42,836 nt of DNA from positions 1-42,836 of the forward strand of contig JASMLP010000208.1 of assembly GCA_030748635.1 (NCBI GenBank). The letters run 5' to 3'. This DNA is from Planctomycetota bacterium. GTDB lineage: Bacteria > Planctomycetota > JACQVV01 > JASMLP01. Each line of letters starts with the position of its first letter. Positions within the stretch are counted from its first letter, which is position 1. Below the pieces are notes generated by a model. It saw only the letters and a program-made list of their open reading frames with translations. It made no database searches and was not told the origin of the DNA. A program made the translations under genes and the position numbers. This document shows, piece after piece, positions 18,306-26,493 of this stretch.

Positions 18306-19232
18306 TCAGACTGGCAACCGAATGCCGGTCAGAAAACGCTTCTCGTAGGAACCACACTCCCTCTTGAGGCTCACCAACAACTTTTCTAGCGGACCGATCA
18401 GGTGTTCCGGTTCGAGATCCTTTCCAAATCCCTTGGTCGGACGAAACCGAATCCCTCGACTCGTCACCTCGAACTCACCCTCGGGAAATGGATAAATCTT
18501 TCTCGATTTTTTCCCTGGCGCTCCTTCTTCGGACTCTCTGCGTTGAGCAACCAGTCGCCGAAGAAACCCAACGGTCAACTTCTCTTCACAAGTTCGCCGA
18601 AACAGCGCCATCTGTTCGGCCCTTGGCTTGATTTTTAACAACTCTTCCAGATGACCTTCTCGAACACTTTCTGGCCGATCCCGCCGAACTTCGCGAATGA
18701 TTTCCGGATGTAGACTGCAAAGTTGAATCTTCCGGTTGACTCGAGTTCGACTTACACCCATCAGGCTCGCGATTTCGCCCTGGCTCTTCACATAACCCTT
18801 GCGAATGAGATCCCGGTAAGCAAAAGCTTCATCTACCGGGTGAAGATCTTCGCGAATGACATTCTCCGCCACCATGACCAGGTGCGCCTGATCATCATCG
18901 AGCTCCCGAACCACGCAAGGAACGGGAGAACTCCCGGCGTGAGTCGCCGCATCGAGGCGACGATGACCCGCCACCACTTCATACGGCTTGTCGCCTCCGA
19001 CAACCGGACGCAGTATCAGCGGCTGAAGCACTCCGTTCCGAGCCACAGATTCTCGTAGCGACTCGGTCTCTTCCGGGCTGGAAAAGGTTCGGGCCTGAAC
19101 ATTTCCGGGGTCGATATCTTCGACAGAAACCCATTCTAGGCGAGGGTTTACAGAGGAAGTCCCCCCAGAAACCGGTTCCGCACCGTGCTGTTCACGTAAA
19201 TCGCTGACAAATGCCTTCAGAAGATCGCTCAT
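18306..19232 (-). CDS. ParB/Spo0J/Noc-like protein
   Basis: A 308-residue protein with the ParB N-terminal domain: EWVSVEDIDPGNVQAR, then VVAGHRRLDA (arginine-rich box, 89-92) and ENVIREDLHPVDEAFAY (about 123-139). These boxes form the CTP-binding pocket in known ParB proteins. A helix-turn-helix follows at about 149-170 (SQGEIASLMGVSRTRVNRKIQLCSLH). The C-terminal 100 residues, with REGHLEELLKIKP and a basic patch, differ from a standard ParB dimerisation domain. No ParA/Soj gene is next to it, so a chromosome-partition role is not certain; a nucleoid-occlusion-like or plasmid/phage-derived regulator is possible. It starts at ATG 19230-19232 and has a long leader with hairpins. Confidence 0.85.
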   Translation of the reverse strand: MSDLLKAFVSDLREQHGAEPVSGGTSSVNPRLEWVSVEDIDPGNVQARTFSSPEETESLRESVARNGVLQPLILRPVVGGDKPYEVVAGHRRLDAATHAGSSPVPCVVRELDDDQAHLVMVAENVIREDLHPVDEAFAYRDLIRKGYVKSQGEIASLMGVSRTRVNRKIQLCSLHPEIIREVRRDRPESVREGHLEELLKIKPRAEQMALFRRTCEEKLTVGFLRRLVAQRRESEEGAPGKKSRKIYPFPEGEFEVTSRGIRFRPTKGFGKDLEPEHLIGPLEKLLVSLKRECGSYEKRFLTGIRLPV

Positions 19233-19559
19233 CGTCGGTATCCACCGGAGTTTTCAGGATAAAAAGACACCATGTCCTGGGATCGAACCTCCAGAACGCT
19301 GGGGGAGTATACCCCACGAATCCAGGAGGCGGGTACCTGGACGCAGAAGGAACCTCACGAACCTTTTTCCAGCTGGAATCTCCCCTTGCATCCCTGTCAG
19401 ATCGGGATGCGCCCTCATTCACTTTAATGATGAATTCAGGGATTTTTCGATCTGAGGAACATCCGTATGTGCTTTCTGGCTTCGCAAACTTATAATTAAG
19501 TTCTTCTTGCCTGAAACCCTAAAATCAAACTTGTCCCCCCAACCGATGAGATATCTGGG
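19233..19559. other. 327-base gene-free divergent region
   Basis: This gap lies between the divergent ParB-like gene (minus) and the next plus-strand operon. It holds the four inverted repeats described separately and an isolated -10-like TATAAT at 19491-19496, 64 bases before the plus-strand ATG. I see no convincing -35 partner, no tRNA that folds, and no open frame with coding character. Confidence 0.5.
19261..19341 (-). promoter_or_regulatory. Hairpin-rich leader before the ParB-like gene
   Basis: Four short inverted repeats follow one another: GACA/TGTC (19266-19269 with 19273-19276), CTGG/CCAG (19277-19280 with 19291-19294), GGGG/CCCC (19302-19305 with 19312-19315) and TCCAGG/CCTGGA (19321-19326 with 19336-19341). 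Read on the minus strand, the last hairpin is followed by TTTTT (19261-19265), 29 bases before the ParB start. This could be an attenuator-like leader. Each stem is short, so the call is tentative. Confidence 0.3.
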
Positions 19560-20801
19560 ATGAACATCTTTTCACGTGCCGATCAACAGTTAGGCAAACT
19601 GGCGATGGAACGCGGATATTGCACTTCAAAAAACCTCGAAAGCGCGGCTCGTCAAATTCAGCAGTTTCGTCGAGAAGGACATTCCGAGCACTCACTGGCT
19701 GATATCCTCATCGATCAAAAACTATTAACTCCAGCCGACGTGCAACTTCTGTCTCAACTTCAATTTTTTACCAATTCTCGTTCCGAGGACAAAGATCTAG
19801 CCCAACGACTGGTGGATCAGGGTCTGTTGACCCAGATCCAGATGGATGAGTGCCTAGAAGAACAGCGTGACCTGTACAACCAAGGAGTTGGAATCCGTCG
19901 ACTCAACAGCCTGGTAATCTCCAAGGGCTATCTGAGCTCGGAGGATCTACTTCGGGCCGAATCGGGATCTTCGTCTCCCGCTCAACGAGAAGTTCTACCC
20001 AGTCCAAAAAGGTCTTCCGCTCCCCCGCCTCGGCGAAGAGGTCGAAGCGAAATTCGTTCTCGAAAAGAAAGTCAAGAGCAACTGGCAGCCAAGCCACGGT
20101 TCCATTCGGGCGCCACTTTCTTAGGCAGCTTTGTCGTCGCATTTCTGGTCTTGTACGTATTTGTTCTCTCGGGAGAACCGGAATCCGAGCCGATCGAAGA
20201 TCTTCCTCCTACGCCCACCGCCCGAAAACCGTTAGCGAATCGATCTATTCTGGATGATTCCTCCACTTCCGGTTCTCACGGCTTCTCTACCCACAAAAAG
20301 AATTACACCTCTAGGCCCCCCCGCACTCGACCCGATCCGCCCAACACTTCTGGCATGAAACCCGCTCCGCGGCCGAAACCTCGACCCGAGTCGAAACCTC
20401 GACCCGATCCGAAACCTCGACCTGAACCGGAACCCCGACCCGATCCGGAACCTCGACCTGAACCGGAACCTCGACCCGAACCTACGGAGTTGACCGACCG
20501 CGCGCGCGATCTCTTTCAGCAAGCCCAAAAATACGCCAGAGTAAAAAATTACAATGAGGCCCTCTCCACCCTGGCTTATGTCTTGAAACTCGTGGGAAAC
20601 GACCCCGCAGTTCGATCAGAAATCGACCGAATCCAAGACCTTCGACGACTGGAAGTCGCCCGATATATGGAAAAAGCTCATCAACTTCTCACGAAAGGTG
20701 ATCGGCGAGGGGCCATGAGAAAGGTCGATGTGGTCCTTTTCATGTATCCGAGTCATTCCGAGGCTCGAGCTTTGAAAAATCGGATCGAGAAATCCCGATG
20801 A
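19560..20801 (+). CDS. Membrane protein with two MshEN-like domains, RP-repeat and TPR-like end
   Basis: A 413-residue protein. The N-terminal 135 residues hold two copies of the small helical domain: QLGKLAMERGYCTSKNL with LADILIDQKLLTPADVQLL, and LAQRLVDQGLLTQIQMDECL with LVISKGYLSSEDLLRAE. A basic Arg/Ser stretch (about 145-175) precedes one membrane helix (about 185-207, TFLGSFVVAFLVLYVFVLSG). After it a linker of Arg-Pro-x-Pro repeats (about 268-307) should be extended and positively charged at every second unit. The last 100 residues are helical and TPR-like (LFQQAQKYARVKNYNEALSTLAYVL). The topology suggests the N-domains in the cytoplasm and the linker and TPR outside. Its stop overlaps the ATG of the next gene by 4 bases, so the two proteins likely work together. 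Confidence 0.8.
   Translation: MNIFSRADQQLGKLAMERGYCTSKNLESAARQIQQFRREGHSEHSLADILIDQKLLTPADVQLLSQLQFFTNSRSEDKDLAQRLVDQGLLTQIQMDECLEEQRDLYNQGVGIRRLNSLVISKGYLSSEDLLRAESGSSSPAQREVLPSPKRSSAPPPRRRGRSEIRSRKESQEQLAAKPRFHSGATFLGSFVVAFLVLYVFVLSGEPESEPIEDLPPTPTARKPLANRSILDDSSTSGSHGFSTHKKNYTSRPPRTRPDPPNTSGMKPAPRPKPRPESKPRPDPKPRPEPEPRPDPEPRPEPEPRPEPTELTDRARDLFQQAQKYARVKNYNEALSTLAYVLKLVGNDPAVRSEIDRIQDLRRLEVARYMEKAHQLLTKGDRRGAMRKVDVVLFMYPSHSEARALKNRIEKSR
20373..20480 (+). repeat. 18-base tandem repeat coding the RPxP linker
   Basis: Six units of 18 bases, starting CCGAAACCTCGACCCGAG, with a few substitutions each and no indels. The units encode alternating PKPRPE/PKPRPD/PEPRPE-type hexapeptides. The array is in frame and could change length by replication slippage without breaking the gene. 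Confidence 0.85.
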
Positions 20802-22405
20802 GAAGTATTACCCGCATTCAGAGGATTCCTTGGGTCTTTGTGATTTTCGGTTTCCTGGCGTCTTTCTGCGCTCAGGGACAGGAAAAACCGAGTCCTTCAC
20901 AGGACCAACTTTTTGAGTGGGCACAAAAATATCGGCTCAAAAAGCAGTATGGAAAATCGATCTCCTTCCTCTTTCGCGCTCTGGACCAACCGGAGATCAC
21001 ACCCAAAAACCGCGCCTTGGTACTGAACAAAATTGTCACCAACTTCCGGATCTGGGACACGGATCGACAGGACAAACAAAAGGCGAGAGAAAAACTTTGG
21101 AGTTGTACCAAGTGCCTGGGCATGGTTTTCCGAGTCTGCGACCGATGCACAGGAACCGGAAAGGAAACCGTTAAAACCCGGGCGCGAATCATCGCAGATC
21201 GCGGATTCCAGCCAGGAACCACCAAGCAAATCACTTGCCGAACTTGCAAGGGAAAGGGCCAGATTTTCTGTAGCCCTTGTCGAGGAACCACCTTCGACCT
21301 CTCTACCATGACCGGTTCGGATCGGTCCAGTTGGCGCAAATTTTCCGAAACTCTCCAAAACAAAAAAAAACTTCTCAAGGAAGAAGATGGAGCGGACGTT
21401 TTAAACCAACTGCTTCGCCTCAGCCATTCCCTGCGACCCCTTCCCGGCATGGAGGTCAAGCTTTCTGAATACGGAAAATTCCACCAGACACTAGATGACC
21501 AGGATCCCACTCGCTACCCTCACGAGTCCCTCCTCCTTCCCTTCGATGAAATGTGGAAAAAGACGGATGATCCTGCGCAGAGAATGGGATTCCTTGTGCA
21601 TCTTGCTCTCCTTTGGTCTCAGTATCGGCACACGCTCCAGTCCCTGATTCCCACCGTGGGCAGTCCCGCTTCTCGTGAAACCGAGACCACTTACACCACC
21701 TCAGAAGTCGCGACCTTGTTACGCGACCCTGGCGTTCATTGGATTCGGGTTCGAGGCACCTTGACTGAAATCACCGACTGGGATCCTTTCTCTTTCGCGC
21801 GCGAAATCCATTTCAAAGAAAACACTCCTTTCCGCTCGGTACTCTATCGGCCCGAAGGTTTGGAACGATTGAGTCAGAGTCGCGGACTTCTTCCTGGCAA
21901 TTTCATGCGGCGCATGAAACCTCTCTCCGGTTATCCCTCGGCGGCACTTGCCGAAGTTTTGTCTAGCAATCGAAAGGGACGACTGATCCAAGCCGAAGGA
22001 AGGCTTGTTTATCACCCCCAAGCCAAAACCGTTGTTCTCTTTGAAATCTGGAAAATCACCGTTCTCGATCGACGCAAGGCCACTTCAAAAACCGAAAAGC
22101 CCAAAACGCCTCCAGCCCAACCGATCAAAAAGGACCCTGAAATCCCACCACTTCCTCCCAGGATCCCTCTGAAAATCGACCCATCACTCGATGTCGAAGA
22201 GTTGATCCGAAGAGGCCGACATGCCTACGATCAGGCCCTTTCGCATCTCGAAAACATGAGTCCTGAAAACCGCATCCAAGCGATAAATGAACTTCAGAAA
22301 GCGGAAGATTATTTCCAGGCCGCCCTGAAGCGGGACTCCAACAATCTCTTCATTCAGGATCTGTATGAAGATACCCGTGATCGACTCCGCTCCCTGAGAA
22401 AGTAG
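20798..22405 (+). CDS. Secreted protein with DnaJ-like zinc fingers
   Basis: A 535-residue protein. The N-terminus is basic then hydrophobic (PWVFVIFGFLASFCAQGQ), a signal peptide with a likely cut near residue 27. Residues 103-161 hold four CxxC pairs in the DnaJ zinc-finger style: CTKC (103), CDRCTGTG (114), CRTCKGKG (147) and CSPCRGT (158), enough for two zinc sites. The middle (about 300-420) has beta-rich segments such as HWIRVRGTLTEITDWDPF and LIQAEGRLVYHPQAKTVVLFEIW, which could be an OB-like domain. A Pro/Lys linker (about 427-450) leads to a helical TPR-like end (470-530). There is no J domain. An exported DnaJ-type finger is unusual. It is translationally coupled (ATGA) to the RP-repeat membrane protein. 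Confidence 0.82.
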   Translation: MRSITRIQRIPWVFVIFGFLASFCAQGQEKPSPSQDQLFEWAQKYRLKKQYGKSISFLFRALDQPEITPKNRALVLNKIVTNFRIWDTDRQDKQKAREKLWSCTKCLGMVFRVCDRCTGTGKETVKTRARIIADRGFQPGTTKQITCRTCKGKGQIFCSPCRGTTFDLSTMTGSDRSSWRKFSETLQNKKKLLKEEDGADVLNQLLRLSHSLRPLPGMEVKLSEYGKFHQTLDDQDPTRYPHESLLLPFDEMWKKTDDPAQRMGFLVHLALLWSQYRHTLQSLIPTVGSPASRETETTYTTSEVATLLRDPGVHWIRVRGTLTEITDWDPFSFAREIHFKENTPFRSVLYRPEGLERLSQSRGLLPGNFMRRMKPLSGYPSAALAEVLSSNRKGRLIQAEGRLVYHPQAKTVVLFEIWKITVLDRRKATSKTEKPKTPPAQPIKKDPEIPPLPPRIPLKIDPSLDVEELIRRGRHAYDQALSHLENMSPENRIQAINELQKAEDYFQAALKRDSNNLFIQDLYEDTRDRLRSLRK

Positions 22406-22473
22406 AACTCTTCGGATTTCGTCGCTTCCCGGAAAGGGTCATTCCAGGGCACTCCTTACCGAATGGAGTTCCT

Positions 22474-25400
22474 CTACTTTGAGGCCGTGAGTTCTTCGTC
22501 CGGACGGGTATTTTCTCTCCGGTTGCGGACCACATCCCGAACCGAAGGGATTCCAAACCAGAAGATCTCGATCAAAGGAGGAAGCAGGACTGTCGATGCG
22601 AGAAAGCAGAGAAACACACCGAGAGTCAGAAGGAATCCGAGACTGAAGAACCCTCGGTGAACCGATGCCATCAAACTTCCAAACCCAAGCATCGTGGTCA
22701 ACGTAGTCATCAAAATGGCCTTGCCGGTAGACATCAGGGCCTCGGAAATTCGATCCCGGCCTTCATAAACAATTCGATGAAAAATATGAACGCCATAATC
22801 GATTCCAGTACCGATGATAAGCGGCAAAGCCATGATGCTTACAATATTGAGTTTGATCCCTAACAAAGTGAGAAGTCCCAAGGACCAGGTCATCGCAACA
22901 ACTAGGGGCGCAAGCACTACCACCACACCCTTGAGGCTGAGAAGATCGAGAAAAAGAATCAACGTCACCAGGGCCCCCGCGGTCGCCAAAGCGGTGGGAA
23001 CGTTGCGTAAAATCTTGTTCAACATGTGCTGCCAAACGGGGACGATACCTGAGTAATAGGCGTCCACTGTCTCGAGGTCCTCCGAATGGCGACGCAGAAA
23101 AGTCTCTTCCCAAGCGTAGGAGGAGGGATAGGCCACAACCATATAACTCCCGTCCCGCCCTTGAAAACGATCGACGATATCTCGGGGAAGATCTTCCACA
23201 GAGATTCCCCGCTTGCTAGCCATCAGCCGAGACTGAAGAAAGAACTTGAGCAAAACCCAACGGATTTCGGCATCCAGCAGTCGAAGCTCACTCCGATGCG
23301 CTTGGGCGAGTGAATTATCGATCACGTTGATCGAATCACGTAGGCGGCCCAACAGTTTTCTCGATCTCTCTCCATAAAAGGTTTTCCCCATGACCGAGAG
23401 TTCGAGCGCGAAGAGCTTGATCCGAGCCATGGCCCGTCGCATCTCCTTGATCTCTTCTTCATCGTAGGTACTCGGCACCGGTTCAGGAATCATATCCCGG
23501 ATCCGATCCATCATCTGATCCATATGGGCCCCATTCATCGCACCCGGATCCTCGATCAGCGTCCGAATCAGTTCGATCGTTACCTGGCTGAGGGGAGCCA
23601 CACTTCGGGCTTTGACCTGATCGATAACCGCATCGAAGGCTTCCTTTTTTTCCTCCGGTGTTCCGTTCGCGGATTTTTCTACCGACTTGATGGCCTGAAC
23701 CATGTGATGGATGATCGTCCCCACTTCCACCGGCAGATCTTCCACAACCCGATCCAGTCCCGCATCGATTTTCTCTACCCAAGGCCGGGCTTCCTTCTGT
23801 CGACTCGGTATCAGATCGGTTATCGAAAGTATCTTGCCCACGGTATCTCGAACCGCCAACGCGTCTCGAATCCGTCTCGCATCCTCGATATCTGTCGCCT
23901 TGAAAATCGAGTACTCCGTTGAAAGACCAAATCCGTTCAACACTTTCTTATGCAGTTGATGAACAGGAAGATCTTTGGGCCCGATTTGCAAGGCGTCTCG
24001 ATCGAGATCGATTTTCCGGGCCCCGGCGCTTGCAAGAATCGTAATTCCCAGGAAAAGGATGAAGACGATATAACGATAACGGATCGAAAAATCGCCAATC
24101 CGCCGCAGGATCTCGAATTCAACATATGGAACGGATTCGCTCTGATCGGAACGTCTACGGTCGTACCAGAGGATTAAAACGGGAAGTACTACGAACATCG
24201 AAATGAGCGCGTTGATTATTCCGATTCCCGAAATGAATCCGAGACTACGAATCCCTTTATAGTCAGCGGCCATCATGGCGAAAAACGCGGCAGCGGTAGT
24301 CAAAGCGCCGGTAAGGATTCCCCCCCCCATGGTGTCGAAAGTCCGCTCGAGAGCCTCTTCCGGGTGAAGGCCTGAGCTCCGATTTTCAGCAAAACCGCTG
24401 ACGATATGAATGGCGAAGTCGATGCCAATTCCGGCCAGCAAAACCGGAAACATGAGGCTGATCATGTTGAGTTCGCCGACAAAAAGAGTTTGCACTCCAA
24501 AGGTCCATGAGATTCCCATCAGTAGCGGAATCATGGAAAGACTCGGCAGTCCCCCCTTGCCGAAGCCGAGAATGAAGATCATGGCGACTCCGAGCAAAGA
24601 CAGGATCAGGACAACGGCAAAATTGTCCATCACCGCTTCTTCTTCGTCGCTGAAAATAACCGGAAAACCGGTTAAGCCGGCCTTCACATCGGGAAATCGA
24701 TCATTCACGGAAGAGAGTTCTTTTCGGATCGCTTCGATAAAAGGACGGGCATATTTCAAATCGTAAATATCCGCGACCCCGGCCACCTCCATGAGGAGCA
24801 AATCTCCATCCTTGCTGAATCGGTACACCTCAGGAGCCTCGCCGAGTTCCCCATACTGATTCTTTTCGATATCAGCGAGCATTTCATCGACTCGACCGTG
24901 CGAAAGGGCTTTCCCCTCCGTGAGTATTCTTCCGGCCAGCTCCGTTCCGGCCAAAACAGGTTCCAGCCAGTTGACAAAATCCTTTTCGGACGGAGGGAGC
25001 GGATTCTTTTCCAGCAACGGAAAAAGCCGCTCGCTCATCTCTCGTCCCAGTTCTCCGGGTTCGAGGTGAGTTTGAACGCGAAACTCCTTGATCTGGGGAG
25101 GCCACTCATCCTCGAGAATAAGGTTTCCTGTGAATCGCTGACGTATCGCCAAAGCCGCCCTGTTTCCCGCGACGCCCTCCTCCACCATCCCGCTGATCTG
25201 TTTCAGAATACCGCGCAAGGAAGGATCGCCCATCACTCCTGAAATCGTTCGAGTCCGATCTTCGAGCAACCGATAGAGTCGAGCCAGCTGTTCGGGCGAG
25301 AAATAATAGAGGCCGTTCTTCTTGAAGAAGTTGAGATCCAACTCCAGATAAACCGCCTTGACCAGGTCTTTGCGTTCTTCGAGGCGAGCTTTGAGTGCCC

Positions 25401-25671
25401 GCGCCATCTCGACCATTCGGTCTCGTTCCACCCCTTCGAACACCACCCAGATGATCGACGCGGCAGGAAAATTCTGTGAAAGTTCGTTGGCCGCCTTGAC
25501 CTTTTCGACCTTTTCCTGATCGAGGGTGTATTTGAAGTTGGTCTTGATCTCGAGGTAGGAAAAACTGATCGAAATCGAAAAGATCGTGGCCACCAATGCC
25601 GCAATCATCACCCACCGCCCCCTCCTCAGAGCCAGGTGTAGAAAAAACCGAAAAAGAAGTTCCTTGAGCAT
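22474..25671 (-). CDS. RND/MMPL-type exporter (HAE3/HpnN-like)
   Basis: A 1065-residue inner-membrane protein with RND topology: helix 1 near 20-40, first outer loop to about 330, five helices at about 340-510 (including FPVLLAGIGIDFAIHIVSGFAEN), a second single helix at about 535, a second outer loop to about 860, and a last helix block with IIGTGIDYGVHIFHRIVYEG. The GIDFAIH and GIDYGVH segments mark helix 4 and helix 10 of the HAE3 group, which includes hopanoid and lipid transporters such as HpnN. The outer loops are longer and more helical than in the exporter at 15408. It lies 18 bases after the gene for a small secreted protein and is probably in one operon with it. The cargo is unknown. 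Confidence 0.9.
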   Translation of the reverse strand: MLKELLFRFFLHLALRRGRWVMIAALVATIFSISISFSYLEIKTNFKYTLDQEKVEKVKAANELSQNFPAASIIWVVFEGVERDRMVEMARALKARLEERKDLVKAVYLELDLNFFKKNGLYYFSPEQLARLYRLLEDRTRTISGVMGDPSLRGILKQISGMVEEGVAGNRAALAIRQRFTGNLILEDEWPPQIKEFRVQTHLEPGELGREMSERLFPLLEKNPLPPSEKDFVNWLEPVLAGTELAGRILTEGKALSHGRVDEMLADIEKNQYGELGEAPEVYRFSKDGDLLLMEVAGVADIYDLKYARPFIEAIRKELSSVNDRFPDVKAGLTGFPVIFSDEEEAVMDNFAVVLILSLLGVAMIFILGFGKGGLPSLSMIPLLMGISWTFGVQTLFVGELNMISLMFPVLLAGIGIDFAIHIVSGFAENRSSGLHPEEALERTFDTMGGGILTGALTTAAAFFAMMAADYKGIRSLGFISGIGIINALISMFVVLPVLILWYDRRRSDQSESVPYVEFEILRRIGDFSIRYRYIVFILFLGITILASAGARKIDLDRDALQIGPKDLPVHQLHKKVLNGFGLSTEYSIFKATDIEDARRIRDALAVRDTVGKILSITDLIPSRQKEARPWVEKIDAGLDRVVEDLPVEVGTIIHHMVQAIKSVEKSANGTPEEKKEAFDAVIDQVKARSVAPLSQVTIELIRTLIEDPGAMNGAHMDQMMDRIRDMIPEPVPSTYDEEEIKEMRRAMARIKLFALELSVMGKTFYGERSRKLLGRLRDSINVIDNSLAQAHRSELRLLDAEIRWVLLKFFLQSRLMASKRGISVEDLPRDIVDRFQGRDGSYMVVAYPSSYAWEETFLRRHSEDLETVDAYYSGIVPVWQHMLNKILRNVPTALATAGALVTLILFLDLLSLKGVVVVLAPLVVAMTWSLGLLTLLGIKLNIVSIMALPLIIGTGIDYGVHIFHRIVYEGRDRISEALMSTGKAILMTTLTTMLGFGSLMASVHRGFFSLGFLLTLGVFLCFLASTVLLPPLIEIFWFGIPSVRDVVRNRRENTRPDEELTASK

Positions 25672-25689
25672 CAGTGAAGAAACCTTGAT

Positions 25690-26319
25690 CTATTCACGAT
25701 CATTTTCCGTCGGATTCACACCCCGTGAATCACTGTTTTTGAATTGCACTGATGTAAAGAGGAGCCTCGCTAGCTTTTCGTTCCCTTCCAGAAATCGCTT
25801 CTCCGCTCCTAGATTCATCACCACAAATCGCCCCGCATCGATCTTCACGGGAACAAACCAGTACAGAACTTCGAACTCACGGACTTCGCCTTTCACCTCT
25901 TTCTTGAGGCGCTGCCGATAAAACAACATCAAAGTCTTTGAATTACAAACCGTGATGTCTTCCGCCGAGCGATACGGTCGTAAACCGCCCTTCTCGAGTT
26001 GCTTGGTGAACATCCCTATCCAGTAACGAACCGTCAACTTGGAGGAAATGTCCGGGTCATCGTAGGCATAAACCTGAAATTTGGCATGAGCCAGAGGGCC
26101 TTTTTCGGGAGCGATGAAGTCGACCCCGGACTTGTCCTTGTGGGCAAAGCAGGAGCCTTTCCAGGTCGCTGGAGCCAAAACCTCGAACCGACGCTTTTCA
26201 TCGGCCACGGAACGCCATTTCGCTACCTTCGAGTTTTCGCTTTCCTGAGATTCAGCCGAAACTCCACTCAGTGAGCAGAGCGAGAGCGCAAAAACAGAAA
26301 TGAGAGCACGATGTTGCAT
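25690..26319 (-). CDS. Small secreted protein of unknown function
   Basis: A 209-residue protein with a signal peptide (RALISVFALSLCSLSGVSAES, cut probably after residue 22). The mature part has one globular domain with strands such as FEVLAPATWKGSCF, AKFQVYAYDD, EFEVLYWFVPVKIDAGRFVVMNLG and LARLLFTSVQF. The shape recalls the PsbP/DUF1795-like group of secreted lipid- or ligand-binding domains, but I cannot confirm this. It precedes the large RND exporter on the same strand by 18 bases, so it may be a periplasmic partner of that exporter. Confidence 0.75.
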   Translation of the reverse strand: MQHRALISVFALSLCSLSGVSAESQESENSKVAKWRSVADEKRRFEVLAPATWKGSCFAHKDKSGVDFIAPEKGPLAHAKFQVYAYDDPDISSKLTVRYWIGMFTKQLEKGGLRPYRSAEDITVCNSKTLMLFYRQRLKKEVKGEVREFEVLYWFVPVKIDAGRFVVMNLGAEKRFLEGNEKLARLLFTSVQFKNSDSRGVNPTENDRE

Positions 26320-26405
26320 GGGAGGTCTTCATTGTAGGGACGAGATCCAGGATCGCAAAGATTTCCAGTTGAAGACCTCCACCGATCTCTCCAAAATCGA
26401 ACTTC

Positions 26406-26434
26406 TTGCGATCAAAACCTCCTCTTACTATACT
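26406..26434 (+). promoter_or_regulatory. Sigma70-type promoter for nadA
   Basis: A -35 box TTGCGA (26406-26411), 17 bases of spacer and a -10 box TATACT (26429-26434), 59 bases before the nadA ATG. Both boxes are close to consensus (TTGACA and TATAAT) and the spacer is optimal. The predicted start of RNA is near 26441. Confidence 0.65.
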
Positions 26435-26493
26435 TTTTCGCCCACGACCGGAAACTGACGCTTTTCTGCCCTTTTCCTAATCGGATAGGCTCC

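Noticed and set aside
19265..19345. tRNA-like segment on the minus strand with GGTTCGATCC
   Set aside because: The T-stem pairs only two of five positions, and there is no acceptor stem, anticodon arm or CCA. It is not a tRNA, and also not selC.
19569..19578. parS-like TTTTCACGTG near the ParB-like gene
   Set aside because: Only one half of the parS palindrome fits; the other half (CCGATC) does not match, and it lies inside the next coding sequence.
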